Shown here: piece after piece, positions 17,901-25,335 of the stretch
How positions within the stretch are numbered: position 1 is the first letter of the stretch
Layout: each line of letters starts with the position of its first letter
Source of the DNA: Streptomyces clavuligerus
GTDB taxonomy: Bacteria > Actinomycetota > Actinomycetes > Streptomycetales > Streptomycetaceae
DNA length: 64,000 nucleotides
Direction: 5' to 3'
Assembly (NCBI RefSeq): GCF_005519465.1
Contig: NZ_CP027859.1
Span: 1,674,001-1,738,000 of the forward strand
The notes under the pieces: generated by a model
What the model saw: only the letters and a program-made list of their open reading frames with translations
What the model was told of the DNA's origin: nothing
The model's database searches: none
Position numbers and translations under genes: made by a program

Positions 17901-18991
17901 AGGCGCCCACCATCGAGAAGCTGGCACTGCGAATACGGGGGAGGGCCACGGATGGGATATCGAGGCTGGTCCCCCTGCACGGCGCGGACACCGGGAACCC
18001 CGTCTACTGCTGGCCCGGCCTGGGCGGCTACCCGATGAACCTGCGGCTCCTGGCCGGACGCACCGGCCTCGACCGGCCGTTCTACGGACTACAGGCGCAC
18101 GGCATCAACCCCGGTGAACAGATCTACCCGACCCTCCAGGAGATGGCCGCGCGGGACATCGAGGAGATCCGTCGGCGTCAGCCGGAGGGGCCCTACACCC
18201 TGTGGGGCTACTCCTTCGGCGCACGGGTGGCTTTCGAGGCCGCCCACCAGCTCGAACGGGCCGGGGAGCGGGTGGAGCACCTGTTCCTGATCGCGCCCGG
18301 TTCGCCCGAGGTCGACGCCCCCGGCGGCGTCGACCTCGCCTACCGGGACCAGGCGTATGTGACGATCCTGTTCTCCGTCTTCGCGGGCCGTATCACCGGT
18401 CCGGAACTGCGCGCATGCCTGCGCGTCGCCCACGACGACGACAGTTTCGCCGCGTTCGTCAGCGCCACATTCCCGCATCTGGACATCGAACTGGTGAAGC
18501 GGATCGCCGCGGTGGTGCACCGCACCTACACCTTCACGTACGAGTTCCACGAGCTCGCGACGCGGCGGATCAGCGCACCCGTCACCCTCTTCAAAGCCAC
18601 CGGCGACAACTACTCGTTCATCGAGAACAGCGTGGGATATTCGGTCGCCCGACCGCGTGTGGTCGAACTGGAAGCCGACCACTACGGCATGCTCAGGGAG
18701 CCGGACGTCGATGAACTGGTGACAGCGATCCGTGATCGCCTGCAAAACGGCAACGGGGGAGACACCATGCCGCACATCAACATCAAGTATTTCTCGGACG
18801 CACTCTCCGAGGAACGGCAGTCCCAACTGGTCGCCGAGGTGGCCAGGGCCGTCAGGGCCGCGTTCGACTGCGACGAGGGCGTTGTCTCGATCGCTCTGGA
18901 ACCGGTCGACAAGGAGGTGTGGAACGACCGCGTCTACGTTCCGGAGATCGCCGGCCGGAAAGAGTTACTGCACAAGTCACCGAACTACTGA
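14918..18991 (+). CDS. indC: Indigoidine-synthetase-type NRPS (A-Ox-T-TE) with a C-terminal tautomerase domain
   Basis: The protein has 1357 residues. Order: adenylation domain (YTSGSTGKPKG about 173; YGPTECTIN; YRNADGTVQFVGRLDNQVKLRGFRVE); an FMN-dependent oxidase (Ox) inserted between motifs A8 and A10 (about 530-840; DQGNHGAHHQSKSS entry, KTYRFYEGG, YGYASPGSLYAAQLYVEL); A10 (LPVTANGKID, about 904); carrier domain (GGNSL, Ser about 970); thioesterase (GYSFGAR, Ser1099; DHYGM, His about 1255). This is the layout of BpsA/IndC, which oxidises and cyclises two glutamines to blue indigoidine. The specificity residues read by eye (D A W Q I S L I N) resemble glutamine codes. Typical homologues stop near 1280; here the frame runs into 74 residues like PptA/4-oxalocrotonate tautomerase (MPHINIKYFSDAL...). 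Start ATG 14918 chosen for AGAAGAAGAGAG. Confidence 0.92.
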   Translation: MHATVLNQSAREVSDRKCLPDLLREQALRHPHGTAVVHDDETLTFRELVEHGSELAVYLRYLGVKPDDCVGVFVEPSTELMTGVWGILFSGGAYLPLSPEYPEERLRYMIEDSGTEVILAQRGLAERLAGLVPRGTRIITPDDADAFTRRRTGESGYGPLDLRPHHLAYVIYTSGSTGKPKGVMIEHRSVVNQLEWLASGLGVNRGTTVLQKTPMSFDAAQWEILAPACGSRVVMGGPGVYRDVERLIETIVRHGVTALQCVPTLLQALVSTDEFALCTSLTQILSGGEALSRSLAAKCVEVLPHCELVNLYGPTECTINTSAYVVDPAAVGNGPDAISIGTPVAGTRYHVLDDQRNVAAVGETGELYIGGVQLARGYLRRPELTAERFVSDPFVPGGRLFRSGDLAYRNADGTVQFVGRLDNQVKLRGFRVELDEIRVSIENHDWVRSAAVVVRDDPRTGFQNLVSLVELDPGEAALMDQGNHGAHHQSKSSRLQVRAQLTNSGCRDPEEIDGRAVVELPGGVATPRQRRQAFARKTYRFYEGGEVTKADILELLAERFTGARSREVGAVGLTELGEILRHFGQHTSDQRLLPKYGYASPGSLYAAQLYVELDRIGDLAPGFYYYHPVRHQLVLITPKGGAAPAARIVIHSVGKRRAIEPVYRNNIQEVLEIETGHMVGLFEAVLPGHGLTVVDSDHTPAVMDSLDCAAEDHYLGSFGIGPCTTALDLPLDLYVQAHPGGIPDLPAGQYRYHEGGLEPVSGELIQRRHVIAINQQVYDRARFGISVISRTEQVWRRYVDLGRALQHLSMNELNLGFMSSGYSSKSGADLPSAKRLETVLTGAGLRGGPSYFFVGGRVSDEQKRAEDMKEDTVHMKGPAELIRDDLAGTLPDYMIPNRVVVLDKLPVTANGKIDNAALEGLAESALTHDDRPFVAPRTTIERRMAELWKAGMKRDVVSIHDDFFASGGNSLIAVSLINKINRELGSSLPLQALFEAPTIEKLALRIRGRATDGISRLVPLHGADTGNPVYCWPGLGGYPMNLRLLAGRTGLDRPFYGLQAHGINPGEQIYPTLQEMAARDIEEIRRRQPEGPYTLWGYSFGARVAFEAAHQLERAGERVEHLFLIAPGSPEVDAPGGVDLAYRDQAYVTILFSVFAGRITGPELRACLRVAHDDDSFAAFVSATFPHLDIELVKRIAAVVHRTYTFTYEFHELATRRISAPVTLFKATGDNYSFIENSVGYSVARPRVVELEADHYGMLREPDVDELVTAIRDRLQNGNGGDTMPHINIKYFSDALSEERQSQLVAEVARAVRAAFDCDEGVVSIALEPVDKEVWNDRVYVPEIAGRKELLHKSPNY
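18755..18769 (+). promoter_or_regulatory. Internal ribosome site before the tautomerase segment
   Basis: GGGGGA at 18755-18760 precedes ATG 18767 by 6 bases, in frame with the synthetase and exactly at the first residue of the tautomerase-like part (Met-Pro-His-Ile). A free tautomerase could be made from this start, with the family's catalytic proline exposed after Met removal. Confidence 0.5.
18965..18967 (+). other. TTA leucine codon (possible bldA control)
   Basis: In the tautomerase tail the residues Arg-Lys-Glu-Leu-Leu-His are encoded with the first Leu as TTA. TTA is very rare in Streptomyces genes and is read by the developmentally controlled bldA tRNA, so full-length product may depend on developmental stage. 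Confidence 0.6.
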
Positions 18992-19032
18992 GCAGGAGAA
19001 CGAGAAACAATGATCCATGAGGGAGAGATGCG

Positions 19033-19938
19033 ATGAGCGGCGCGTCCGTACTCCGGTTCTTCCTGTTGGCCCTGTTGTGGGGCAGCAGCTTCATGCTGAT
19101 CAAGGTCTCCCTGGACGGGCTGGCCCCCGACCAGATCGTGCTCTCCCGGCTGATTCTGGGGGCGGCCGTACTGGCGGTGACGGCCGCGGTGCGCAAGGTG
19201 CGCCTCCCCGGCTCCGCCAGGATCTGGGGCCATGTGGCCGTGGCCGCCCTCTTCGGCAACGTCATCCCGTTCCTGCTGATCTCCTACGGTGAGCGGACCA
19301 CCGGAGCCGGCCTCGCCGGTGTACTGATCGGTATCACTCCGCTGCTCACCCTGGCCCTGGCCACCGTGGCGCTGTCCACCGAGCGGGCCACGCCGCGCAA
19401 GGCCATCGGCCTGGTGGTCGGCTTCCTCGGTGTGGTGCTGGTCATGGGGCCGTGGTCCGACGCGGGCGGTTCGCTCGGCGGGCAGTTGGCGTGCGTCGGC
19501 GCAGCGGCCAGCTATGCCTGCGGGTTCGTCTATGTGCGCCGGTTCCTCTCCTCCCGGGGCATCGCCCCGCTGGCACTGGCCGCGTCGCAGCTCATCGCGG
19601 CCACCGCGCTACAGGCCATCGCCACCCCGTTCCTGACCTGGCACACCCCGGAGCTGTCGGGCAAGGTCGTCGCCAGCATCGTCTGCCTCGGAGTGTTCAG
19701 CACCGGCCTGGCCTATGTGCTGTACTTCCGGCTCATCGGTGATGTGGGTGCCACCACCGCGTCCGCGGTCAACTACGTGGTCCCCGTCGTCGCCGTGGTG
19801 GCCGGTGTGCTCCTGCTGGGCGAGCCGGTGACCTGGAACCTGGTCCTCGGCGGACTGGTCGTCCTCGCCGGAGTCGGATTCGCGGAGGACCGCGTCAAAC
19901 AACTGCGCCGCGACCCGTCGTTGTCGGAGGCGTCGTGA
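19033..19938 (+). CDS. EamA/DMT-superfamily transporter
   Basis: The protein has 301 residues with about ten hydrophobic segments arranged as two EamA repeats, starting FLLALLWGSSFMLIKVSLDGLAPDQIVLSRL. This N-terminus is characteristic of drug/metabolite exporters of the RhaT/EamA group (WGS.F..IK). It follows the synthetase by about 40 bases with GGGAGAG upstream, and its stop overlaps the acetyltransferase start (GTGA at 19935), so it is in the same operon. The likely role is export of the pathway product or of a cysteine/serine-derived intermediate; some EamA members export cysteine pathway metabolites. Substrate cannot be read from sequence. Confidence 0.9.
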   Translation: MSGASVLRFFLLALLWGSSFMLIKVSLDGLAPDQIVLSRLILGAAVLAVTAAVRKVRLPGSARIWGHVAVAALFGNVIPFLLISYGERTTGAGLAGVLIGITPLLTLALATVALSTERATPRKAIGLVVGFLGVVLVMGPWSDAGGSLGGQLACVGAAASYACGFVYVRRFLSSRGIAPLALAASQLIAATALQAIATPFLTWHTPELSGKVVASIVCLGVFSTGLAYVLYFRLIGDVGATTASAVNYVVPVVAVVAGVLLLGEPVTWNLVLGGLVVLAGVGFAEDRVKQLRRDPSLSEAS

Positions 19939-20585
19939 TGGGCGCCCGCGGGCTGTACCGCACGGCGATGGCCGACCTGGACATGATCCGGGAGCGCGAC
20001 CCGTCGATCCTCTCGCGCACCGAGGCGCTGCTGCACCCGGCGGTGGTGGCGATCTGGGGCTACCGGGTGGCGCACCGGACGCATCTGCGCGGTCTGCGCC
20101 GGACGGCCCGGCTGATGTCCACCGTGGCCAGAGTGGTCTCGGGCGGGATCGAGATCCACCCCGGCGCCCGGATAGGCCGCCGGTTCCTCATCGACCACGG
20201 CACCGGTGTGGTGATCGGGGAGACCGCGGTCATCGGCGACGACGTCACCATCTTCCACCAGGTGACGCTGGGCTCGGTCGGCTGGTGGCACGACCAGGGC
20301 CGGCCCGAGGGGACACGCAGGCACCCCGAGGTGGGCGACCGGGTGGTGATCGGCGCCAACGCCACCCTGCTGGGTGCGATCACCGTCGGCCCGGACGCGG
20401 TGATCGGCGCGCAGGCGCTGGTCATCCGGGACGTGGCCAGTGGCGCGAGAGTCCTGGCGCCCATCGCCGAACCCCGGCCCCGCCGCACCCACCGGACCCA
20501 GAACCACCGGCGTCGTGCGCCCGTCGCGGCCGACAGGGCACGCCGGGACCACGACAACACCTCCGTCACCTTTCCCACCTGGTGA
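19935..20585 (+). CDS. cysE: Serine O-acetyltransferase (CysE-like)
   Basis: The protein has 216 residues. A helical N-terminal half (ERDPSILSRTEALLHPAVVAIWGYRVAHRTHLRG) is followed by a left-handed beta-helix of hexapeptide repeats (GIEIHPGARIGRRFLIDHGTGVVIGETAVIGDDVTIFHQVTLG). The DHGTG...GET and HQVTLG motifs are those of serine acetyltransferases, which make O-acetylserine from serine and acetyl-CoA. The Arg-rich tail after about residue 180 is unusual and may be non-functional. Translationally coupled to the EamA gene and followed 22 bases later by cysteine synthase. A dedicated SAT/CysK pair inside a secondary-metabolite operon suggests that O-acetylserine, cysteine or a beta-substituted alanine feeds the product. 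Confidence 0.9.
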   Translation: MMGARGLYRTAMADLDMIRERDPSILSRTEALLHPAVVAIWGYRVAHRTHLRGLRRTARLMSTVARVVSGGIEIHPGARIGRRFLIDHGTGVVIGETAVIGDDVTIFHQVTLGSVGWWHDQGRPEGTRRHPEVGDRVVIGANATLLGAITVGPDAVIGAQALVIRDVASGARVLAPIAEPRPRRTHRTQNHRRRAPVAADRARRDHDNTSVTFPTW

Positions 20586-20607
20586 CCCACCATCCGAAAG
20601 AGGCACT

Positions 20608-21570
20608 GTGCTGACGTCGACCAAGCGGCCACCGGCCGCCTCCCTGGAGCACCTGATCGGCGGCACCCCGATGGTCCGGCTGGATCTCGGCGCCGCGGAC
20701 AGCACCACCACCGTCTACGCCAAGCTGGAGATGGCGAACCCGCTGTCCAGCGTCAAGGACCGCGTCGCCCTCCAGATGATCGAGGCCGCCGAGGAACGCG
20801 GACTGCTGCGCCGGGGCGAGGGCACCGTCGTGGAGGCGACCTCCGGCAACACCGGCATCTCGCTGGCCGCGCTGTGCGCGGCCCGGGGCTACCGGTGTGT
20901 GATCGTACTGCCGGACAACGCGACCAGCGAACGGGTCCAGCTCCTGCGCGCGTTCGGCGCGGAGATCGTCAGGACCCCGCACGAGCAGGGGTATGTGGCC
21001 GCGATCGAGAAGGCCGAGCAGATCCACCGCGAGCGGCCCGGCTCCTGGTTCGCCTGCCAGCACGAGAACCCCGACAACACCCGGGCGCACTACGCCACCA
21101 CGGGACCGGAGATCTGGCGCGACACCGACGGAACCGTCGATGTGCTGGTCTGCGGCGTCGGCACCGGCGGAACCCTGTCCGGCACCGCCCGCTACCTCAA
21201 GGAGCAGAACCCCGCGGTCCGGGTGGTGGCGGTTGAGCCGGAGCGCTCACCGGTGCTCAGCCAGGGCTGGGGCGGGCTCCACCGCATTCCCGGCCTCAAC
21301 GGCGGCTTCGTCGCACCGACCACCGACGCCGACGTGATAGACGAGGTGCTCACCGTCTCCGACGACGACGCCTTCGCCGCCGCCCGGGGACTCGCACGCA
21401 CCGCCGGCCTGCTGGTCGGCGTCTCCTCCGGGGCTGCCGCGCACGCCTGCCGGACACTCGTGGCGCGACCGGACCACGCTGGGAAGACGCTGGTGACGCT
21501 GTTCCCGGACACCGGAGAGCGCTATCTGTCCTGGTTGCAGGAAGCCGACGACGACAAGAGCGAGAAGTGA
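20608..21570 (+). CDS. cysK: Cysteine synthase-like PLP enzyme (CysK family)
   Basis: The protein has 320 residues. The PLP lysine lies in NPLSSVKDRVALQM; the substrate loop TSGNTGISL and the phosphate-binding loop GVGTGGTLSGTARYLK are intact, and the C-terminus GVSSGAAAHA fits O-acetylserine sulfhydrylases (fold type II). It would exchange the acetate of O-acetylserine for sulfide to give cysteine. Members recruited to biosynthetic clusters can use other nucleophiles, giving beta-substituted alanines. Start GTG 20608 with AAAGAGG upstream. Lies between the acetyltransferase and the questin-oxidase-like gene in one transcription unit. Confidence 0.92.
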   Translation: MLTSTKRPPAASLEHLIGGTPMVRLDLGAADSTTTVYAKLEMANPLSSVKDRVALQMIEAAEERGLLRRGEGTVVEATSGNTGISLAALCAARGYRCVIVLPDNATSERVQLLRAFGAEIVRTPHEQGYVAAIEKAEQIHRERPGSWFACQHENPDNTRAHYATTGPEIWRDTDGTVDVLVCGVGTGGTLSGTARYLKEQNPAVRVVAVEPERSPVLSQGWGGLHRIPGLNGGFVAPTTDADVIDEVLTVSDDDAFAAARGLARTAGLLVGVSSGAAAHACRTLVARPDHAGKTLVTLFPDTGERYLSWLQEADDDKSEK

Positions 21571-21576
21571 GCCCGA

Positions 21577-22818
21577 GTGACCATGACTGATCTCCCCGTG
21601 GTCGACCGGTTGCTGAACGACCGGACCCACTACATCGAGTTCAACAGCGACCCCGGCCTGACCGGTCCGGCGTTCCCCGCCGACAGGCTGCTGCCGTCCG
21701 CCAGGCACCTCAGCAACCACGCCAAACACGCGGTCATCGCCCTGGCGGGTCTCGGCGCACCGCCGGACACGATCGAGGCGTACTACCGCACCTACACCTC
21801 GCTCACGCCCTACGGCTACGCCCTGGAACCGGCGAGGGTCTCGCGGCAGGCCGTCTCCGAGGAGAACTGGGAGCAGTTCGTCGGCGCCCGCCTCCACTTC
21901 GCGGACTACTGCGACTTCTTCGACCGGCGAGAGCGGGAGATCGGCCTCGACGAGCTGCTGCGACGCTATGTGCCGAGGCTGCTGCCCGGCTGGGCCGGTG
22001 CCTTCACCCACGCCACCATCCACCTGGGCTGGGCATTGGACGCGGGAAACCGCTGGATGGCCATCGAGGGCCTCGCCTACCTGGCTTTCTCCTATGTCTC
22101 GTGCCACCCGGAGCGGGCGGCCCCGCTGCTCGACGACCCCTTCGGGGACGAGCGCGCGGTGGACTCGCTGCTGCGCGTCGCGGGCGCGTGGGAGGACGAT
22201 CACGAGACGCTTCGGCAGTGGGCCGAAACGCTGGTGGCCGACACGAGCCCCGACGCGACCGCGGGCATACATCCCGCCCTCGCGGGGCTCCAGTACCGGA
22301 TCGCCCGAGTACTCGGCGAGGGACACCCGTTGATCCACCGGACGCCCGCCTGGACCGATGGGCGGGACGACTCCGAGATCTGGGAGCAGTTGTACTACGC
22401 CGTCACCCTGGTGTATCTGGCGACGCCCGGAGACTTCGTCGCCCTCCATCTGATCACCTCGCTCCACGCGATGGAGGAGATCACCGCCCGTCTGCCCGAC
22501 GACCAGCGTCGACACGCCGTCACCTGCTACTGGACGGGAATCCTGGGCATCCTCTTCTCCCGCGCCGAGTTTCCGAGCAGGACGAACCTGGCTGAGCTGC
22601 ACGCACGTTTCGAGAAATCCTTCGACAGCGCCATGGACACGGCGAAGGACGAAGAGTGGGAACGGAATGCCGCCCGGGCGATCGGCCAGGTCGAGGAGCA
22701 CAACCCCAAACTGGTCTATGTGCTCCGACGGGTCTGGAAGAGGAGCCGCCGCCGCTCCGTCTACCGTGTTGCGGCCGGTCACTTCACTCCGACACCCGAG
22801 GCGCTCAGGGCGGCGTGA
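21577..22818 (+). CDS. Questin-oxidase-like protein
   Basis: The protein has 413 residues, mostly helical. The sequence resembles the questin oxidase-like (formerly DUF4243) family: N-terminal NDRTHYIEFNSDPGLTGP, SNHAKHAVIALAGLGA, the HATIHLGWAL...MAIEGLAYLAFSY segment, and a repeated ALHLITSLHAMEEI block near residue 300. Founding members catalyse Baeyer-Villiger-type cleavage of anthraquinones, but bacterial members are uncharacterised. Here it ends the biosynthetic operon (6 bases after cysK) and is followed by a strong terminator. A role as a tailoring oxidase acting on the piperidinedione made by the synthetase is inference. Confidence 0.7.
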   Translation: MTMTDLPVVDRLLNDRTHYIEFNSDPGLTGPAFPADRLLPSARHLSNHAKHAVIALAGLGAPPDTIEAYYRTYTSLTPYGYALEPARVSRQAVSEENWEQFVGARLHFADYCDFFDRREREIGLDELLRRYVPRLLPGWAGAFTHATIHLGWALDAGNRWMAIEGLAYLAFSYVSCHPERAAPLLDDPFGDERAVDSLLRVAGAWEDDHETLRQWAETLVADTSPDATAGIHPALAGLQYRIARVLGEGHPLIHRTPAWTDGRDDSEIWEQLYYAVTLVYLATPGDFVALHLITSLHAMEEITARLPDDQRRHAVTCYWTGILGILFSRAEFPSRTNLAELHARFEKSFDSAMDTAKDEEWERNAARAIGQVEEHNPKLVYVLRRVWKRSRRRSVYRVAAGHFTPTPEALRAA

Positions 22819-22838
22819 CGGCCACCGAGGCCGGGGGA

Positions 22839-22877
22839 GCGGACGCACGGAGCCCCTGCGGACGCATGGAGCGCCTG
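22839..22877 (+). repeat. Two tandem copies of a 19-20-base unit
   Basis: The unit gcggacgcacggagcccctg is followed directly by gcggacgcatggagcgcctg, two substitutions apart, just after the questin-oxidase-like gene. No function seen. Confidence 0.6.
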
Positions 22878-22929
22878 TGCTGCTCCCGTTCTCGTGCTCG
22901 GTGACACGCGTCGGCCCCATGCCCGGGTG

Positions 22930-22960
22930 GGGCAGCCGGGGGGTCCGTCCCCGGCTGCCC
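22930..22960 (+). terminator. Terminator of the biosynthetic operon
   Basis: Perfect 12-bp stem (gggcagccgggg / ccccggctgccc) with a 7-base loop, 110 bases after the last operon gene. Confidence 0.7.
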
Positions 22961-22974
22961 GTGTCCTTGAGCGG

Positions 22975-23610
22975 GTGGCTGGTGTTGCCTGGTTCTGGTG
23001 GACTCCGGTACCGGCAGGGCGCTGGTTGCCTTCAGCGACCGGTGTGAGGGTGGGGTGTGAGGGCGCTCTGCCTCGGTGTGCAGGTTTCGGGGCAGGGCTT
23101 CTCACTCGTCGCCTTGGTGTACCACCGATCGGAGGACAAGATCCCCATGATGTGCAAGAGGGCTGCTCGAAGCAGGGCGGTCGCCGCTCTGTCGATGCTC
23201 GCCGCCGGTGTGCTGACCGCGATGGCCGCCGCGCCCCCGGCGGTGGCGATGTCGGGTCCGGGGGGCCGGGTGGCGCTGGTGGCGCCGATGTCGGAGAGAT
23301 CGGGGATGAAGGACTGCGTCGCGGGCAAGTTCTGCTTCTGGGAGGACCGGGACTTCTGGGGCTGGCGGTTGTCGACGACCGGCAGTGTGTCCTATGTCGG
23401 TGACTTCATGAACGACAAGATGACGTCGTTCTACAACAACACCAACTATTGGGTCAATGTGTACCGCGACGCGAACTACGTCGACTGCCTCTTCTCGACC
23501 TGGCCCAAGGGTCGGTCGGAGGGGCTGCCGGACGAATACAACGACAAGGCGAGTTCACTGCTGCTCATGACGGACTCGTCGGGGATGTGCTGACGCCGCC
23601 GCCGTCCCGG
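22975..23610 (+). repeat. Direct duplication, copy 1
   Basis: About 636 bases covering the leader and coding region of the I36-like gene, nearly identical in the leader and moderately diverged in the 3' half of the gene relative to 37616-38250. Offset is 14.64 kb in the same orientation. Confidence 0.9.
23147..23593 (+). CDS. Secreted peptidase-inhibitor-I36-like protein, copy 1
   Basis: The protein has 148 residues with a signal peptide (MMCKRAARSRAVAALSMLAAGVLTAMAAAPPAVA) and a mature domain with the I36 / beta-gamma-crystallin-like pattern: C..GKFCFWED..FWGW, VGDFMNDKMTS, N.YWVNVYRDANYVDC, YNDKASSLLLM, ending in Cys. I36 members include the Streptomyces metalloproteinase inhibitor, though most are untested. 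ATG 23147 has GGAGG 11 bases upstream. The whole unit, leader included, is duplicated at 37.6 kb, so both copies probably share regulation. A short hairpin follows the stop (23599-23613). Confidence 0.85.
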   Translation: MMCKRAARSRAVAALSMLAAGVLTAMAAAPPAVAMSGPGGRVALVAPMSERSGMKDCVAGKFCFWEDRDFWGWRLSTTGSVSYVGDFMNDKMTSFYNNTNYWVNVYRDANYVDCLFSTWPKGRSEGLPDEYNDKASSLLLMTDSSGMC

Positions 23611-24000
23611 CGGTGTGGGCCCGGATCTGATGGCGGGTGTCCGGGGGCGGACCTGTCTGTCCGGCGGGCCCGTCCCCGGAGTGCGCCTCAGCGTCCGGTA
23701 CATGGTCGGCGGTCCCTGTCCGGCTGGAACACGCCATCGCCTCCCAGGCCGTCGGTCCGGTGCGCGCCGGTGCGTCGGAGCGGTGCGGCGCTGGTCAGTC
23801 ATGGTGAAGATTCCGGTGATCTGGTGTCGGTTCCGTAGCGAACCGGACAGAGCGGCGCCAGTTCGACAGGTGTTCGGGTTTGTCGTGGCCGGTCCGGTTG
23901 GTAGCCCCGCCACAGGCTCGACCGGCGTTCGGCGCACACGGGCACGTGGGGCGCGGGAGCACGGGACCCGAGGCACGGACCGGGATCAAGGGGAGGAAAC

Positions 24001-25335
24001 ATGGGCGACGTCCAGGAGTCGGTGGTGCGGGCGCGGGCGTTTCAGGCGGTGGTGTGGGGGATGCCGGCGGTGAACTACCGGCTGATGTACGACGCCGCCG
24101 TCGGAGCGGGGATGGGCGGGGAGAACCAGATCCTGTGGTGGCCGGGGCTGATGGACTGGCGGAACCAGAGCCTGACCCCCAACCCCGACGTGATCTATCT
24201 GATGCCGTTCTTCACCACCGAGAACGGACCGGTGGTGCTGGAGATCCCGCCCGCCGACGACACCCACAAGATCAACGGCAGTGTCATGAACTACTGGCAG
24301 GCCGCGATCGAGGACGTCGGCCCCGCCGGACTCGACGCCGGAGCAGGCGCCAAGTACCTCATCCTCCCGCCCGGGTACACCGACCCCGTACCCCTCGGTT
24401 ACACCCTGCTCCAGAGCGACACCTACCGGGGCTACGCGCTCCTTCGCTCCATCCCGGCAGGCCAGAGCGACAGCGAGATCGCTGACGCCGTCGCGTACGC
24501 CGAGAAGATCGCCCTGTACCCGTACACCCCGGACGGTGTCACCGGGACGACGGTCCGGGTGGATGGGCTCGACAGACCCTATGACGCGGCGATCCGCTAC
24601 GACGCGTCGTTCTTCGAGACCCTCAACACCGTGGTGCAGGCCGAGCCCTGGCTGGAACGGGACCGTTCCATGATCGACCAGCTCGCGTCCCTCGGCATCA
24701 GCCGGGGCCAGACCTACGCCCCCGACCGGGCGACCCTGGACGCCCTCACCGCCGGGATCGGCGACGCGAAAACCTGGCTGGACGAGCGCTACCAGGCTCT
24801 CTTCGAGGCCCCGTACTGGCCCGGCACGCACTGGACCATGCCCGCCATGCCCGACTTGATCACCTCCACGGCGAACGGATTCAGTGTCCCCGGCGCGTAC
24901 CCGGTCGACGACCGCGGCCTGGCCTACACCTTCGCCTTCTTCTCCTCCCGCCACCTCGGCAAGGGCCAGTCCTATCTGATGGCCATCGCCGACCAGAGCG
25001 GTCAGGGCTTGGACGGCACCAAGAACTACCGGCTCACCGTCCCCGGGAACGTTCCCGTCGCCCAGTACTGGTCACTCACCGTCTACGACGCCACCACCCA
25101 CACCTTCGTCCAGAACTCCCCCCGGCTCAGCTACTCCTCCCTCGCCGAACCGGACGCCGACCCGGCCGCCCCGGTCGACCTGTACATCGGCCCCGACGCC
25201 CCGGCCGGTGTACCCGAGACCCACTGGATCCCCACCCTCGGCACCGCCTCGTTCGAGGTCATGTTCCGCCTCTACGGTCCCCAGCAGGCGTACACCGACA
25301 AGACCTGGGTCCTCGACGACCTCCAGCGCCTGTGA
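24001..25335 (+). CDS. DUF1254/DUF1214 protein
   Basis: The protein has 444 residues. The N-terminal half carries DUF1254 features (AFQAVVWGMPAVNYRLMYDA, NPDVIYLMPFFTTENGPVVLEIPP) and the C-terminal half DUF1214 features (NYRLTVPGNVPVAQYWSLTVYDATTHTFV...RLSYSSL, WIPTLGTASFEVMFRLYGPQ). The pair is widespread, and its biochemical function is not settled. No signal peptide is evident, unlike many homologues. Strong ribosome site AAGGGGAGG immediately before ATG 24001. A broken second member follows at once, suggesting tandem duplication. Confidence 0.88.
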   Translation: MGDVQESVVRARAFQAVVWGMPAVNYRLMYDAAVGAGMGGENQILWWPGLMDWRNQSLTPNPDVIYLMPFFTTENGPVVLEIPPADDTHKINGSVMNYWQAAIEDVGPAGLDAGAGAKYLILPPGYTDPVPLGYTLLQSDTYRGYALLRSIPAGQSDSEIADAVAYAEKIALYPYTPDGVTGTTVRVDGLDRPYDAAIRYDASFFETLNTVVQAEPWLERDRSMIDQLASLGISRGQTYAPDRATLDALTAGIGDAKTWLDERYQALFEAPYWPGTHWTMPAMPDLITSTANGFSVPGAYPVDDRGLAYTFAFFSSRHLGKGQSYLMAIADQSGQGLDGTKNYRLTVPGNVPVAQYWSLTVYDATTHTFVQNSPRLSYSSLAEPDADPAAPVDLYIGPDAPAGVPETHWIPTLGTASFEVMFRLYGPQQAYTDKTWVLDDLQRL

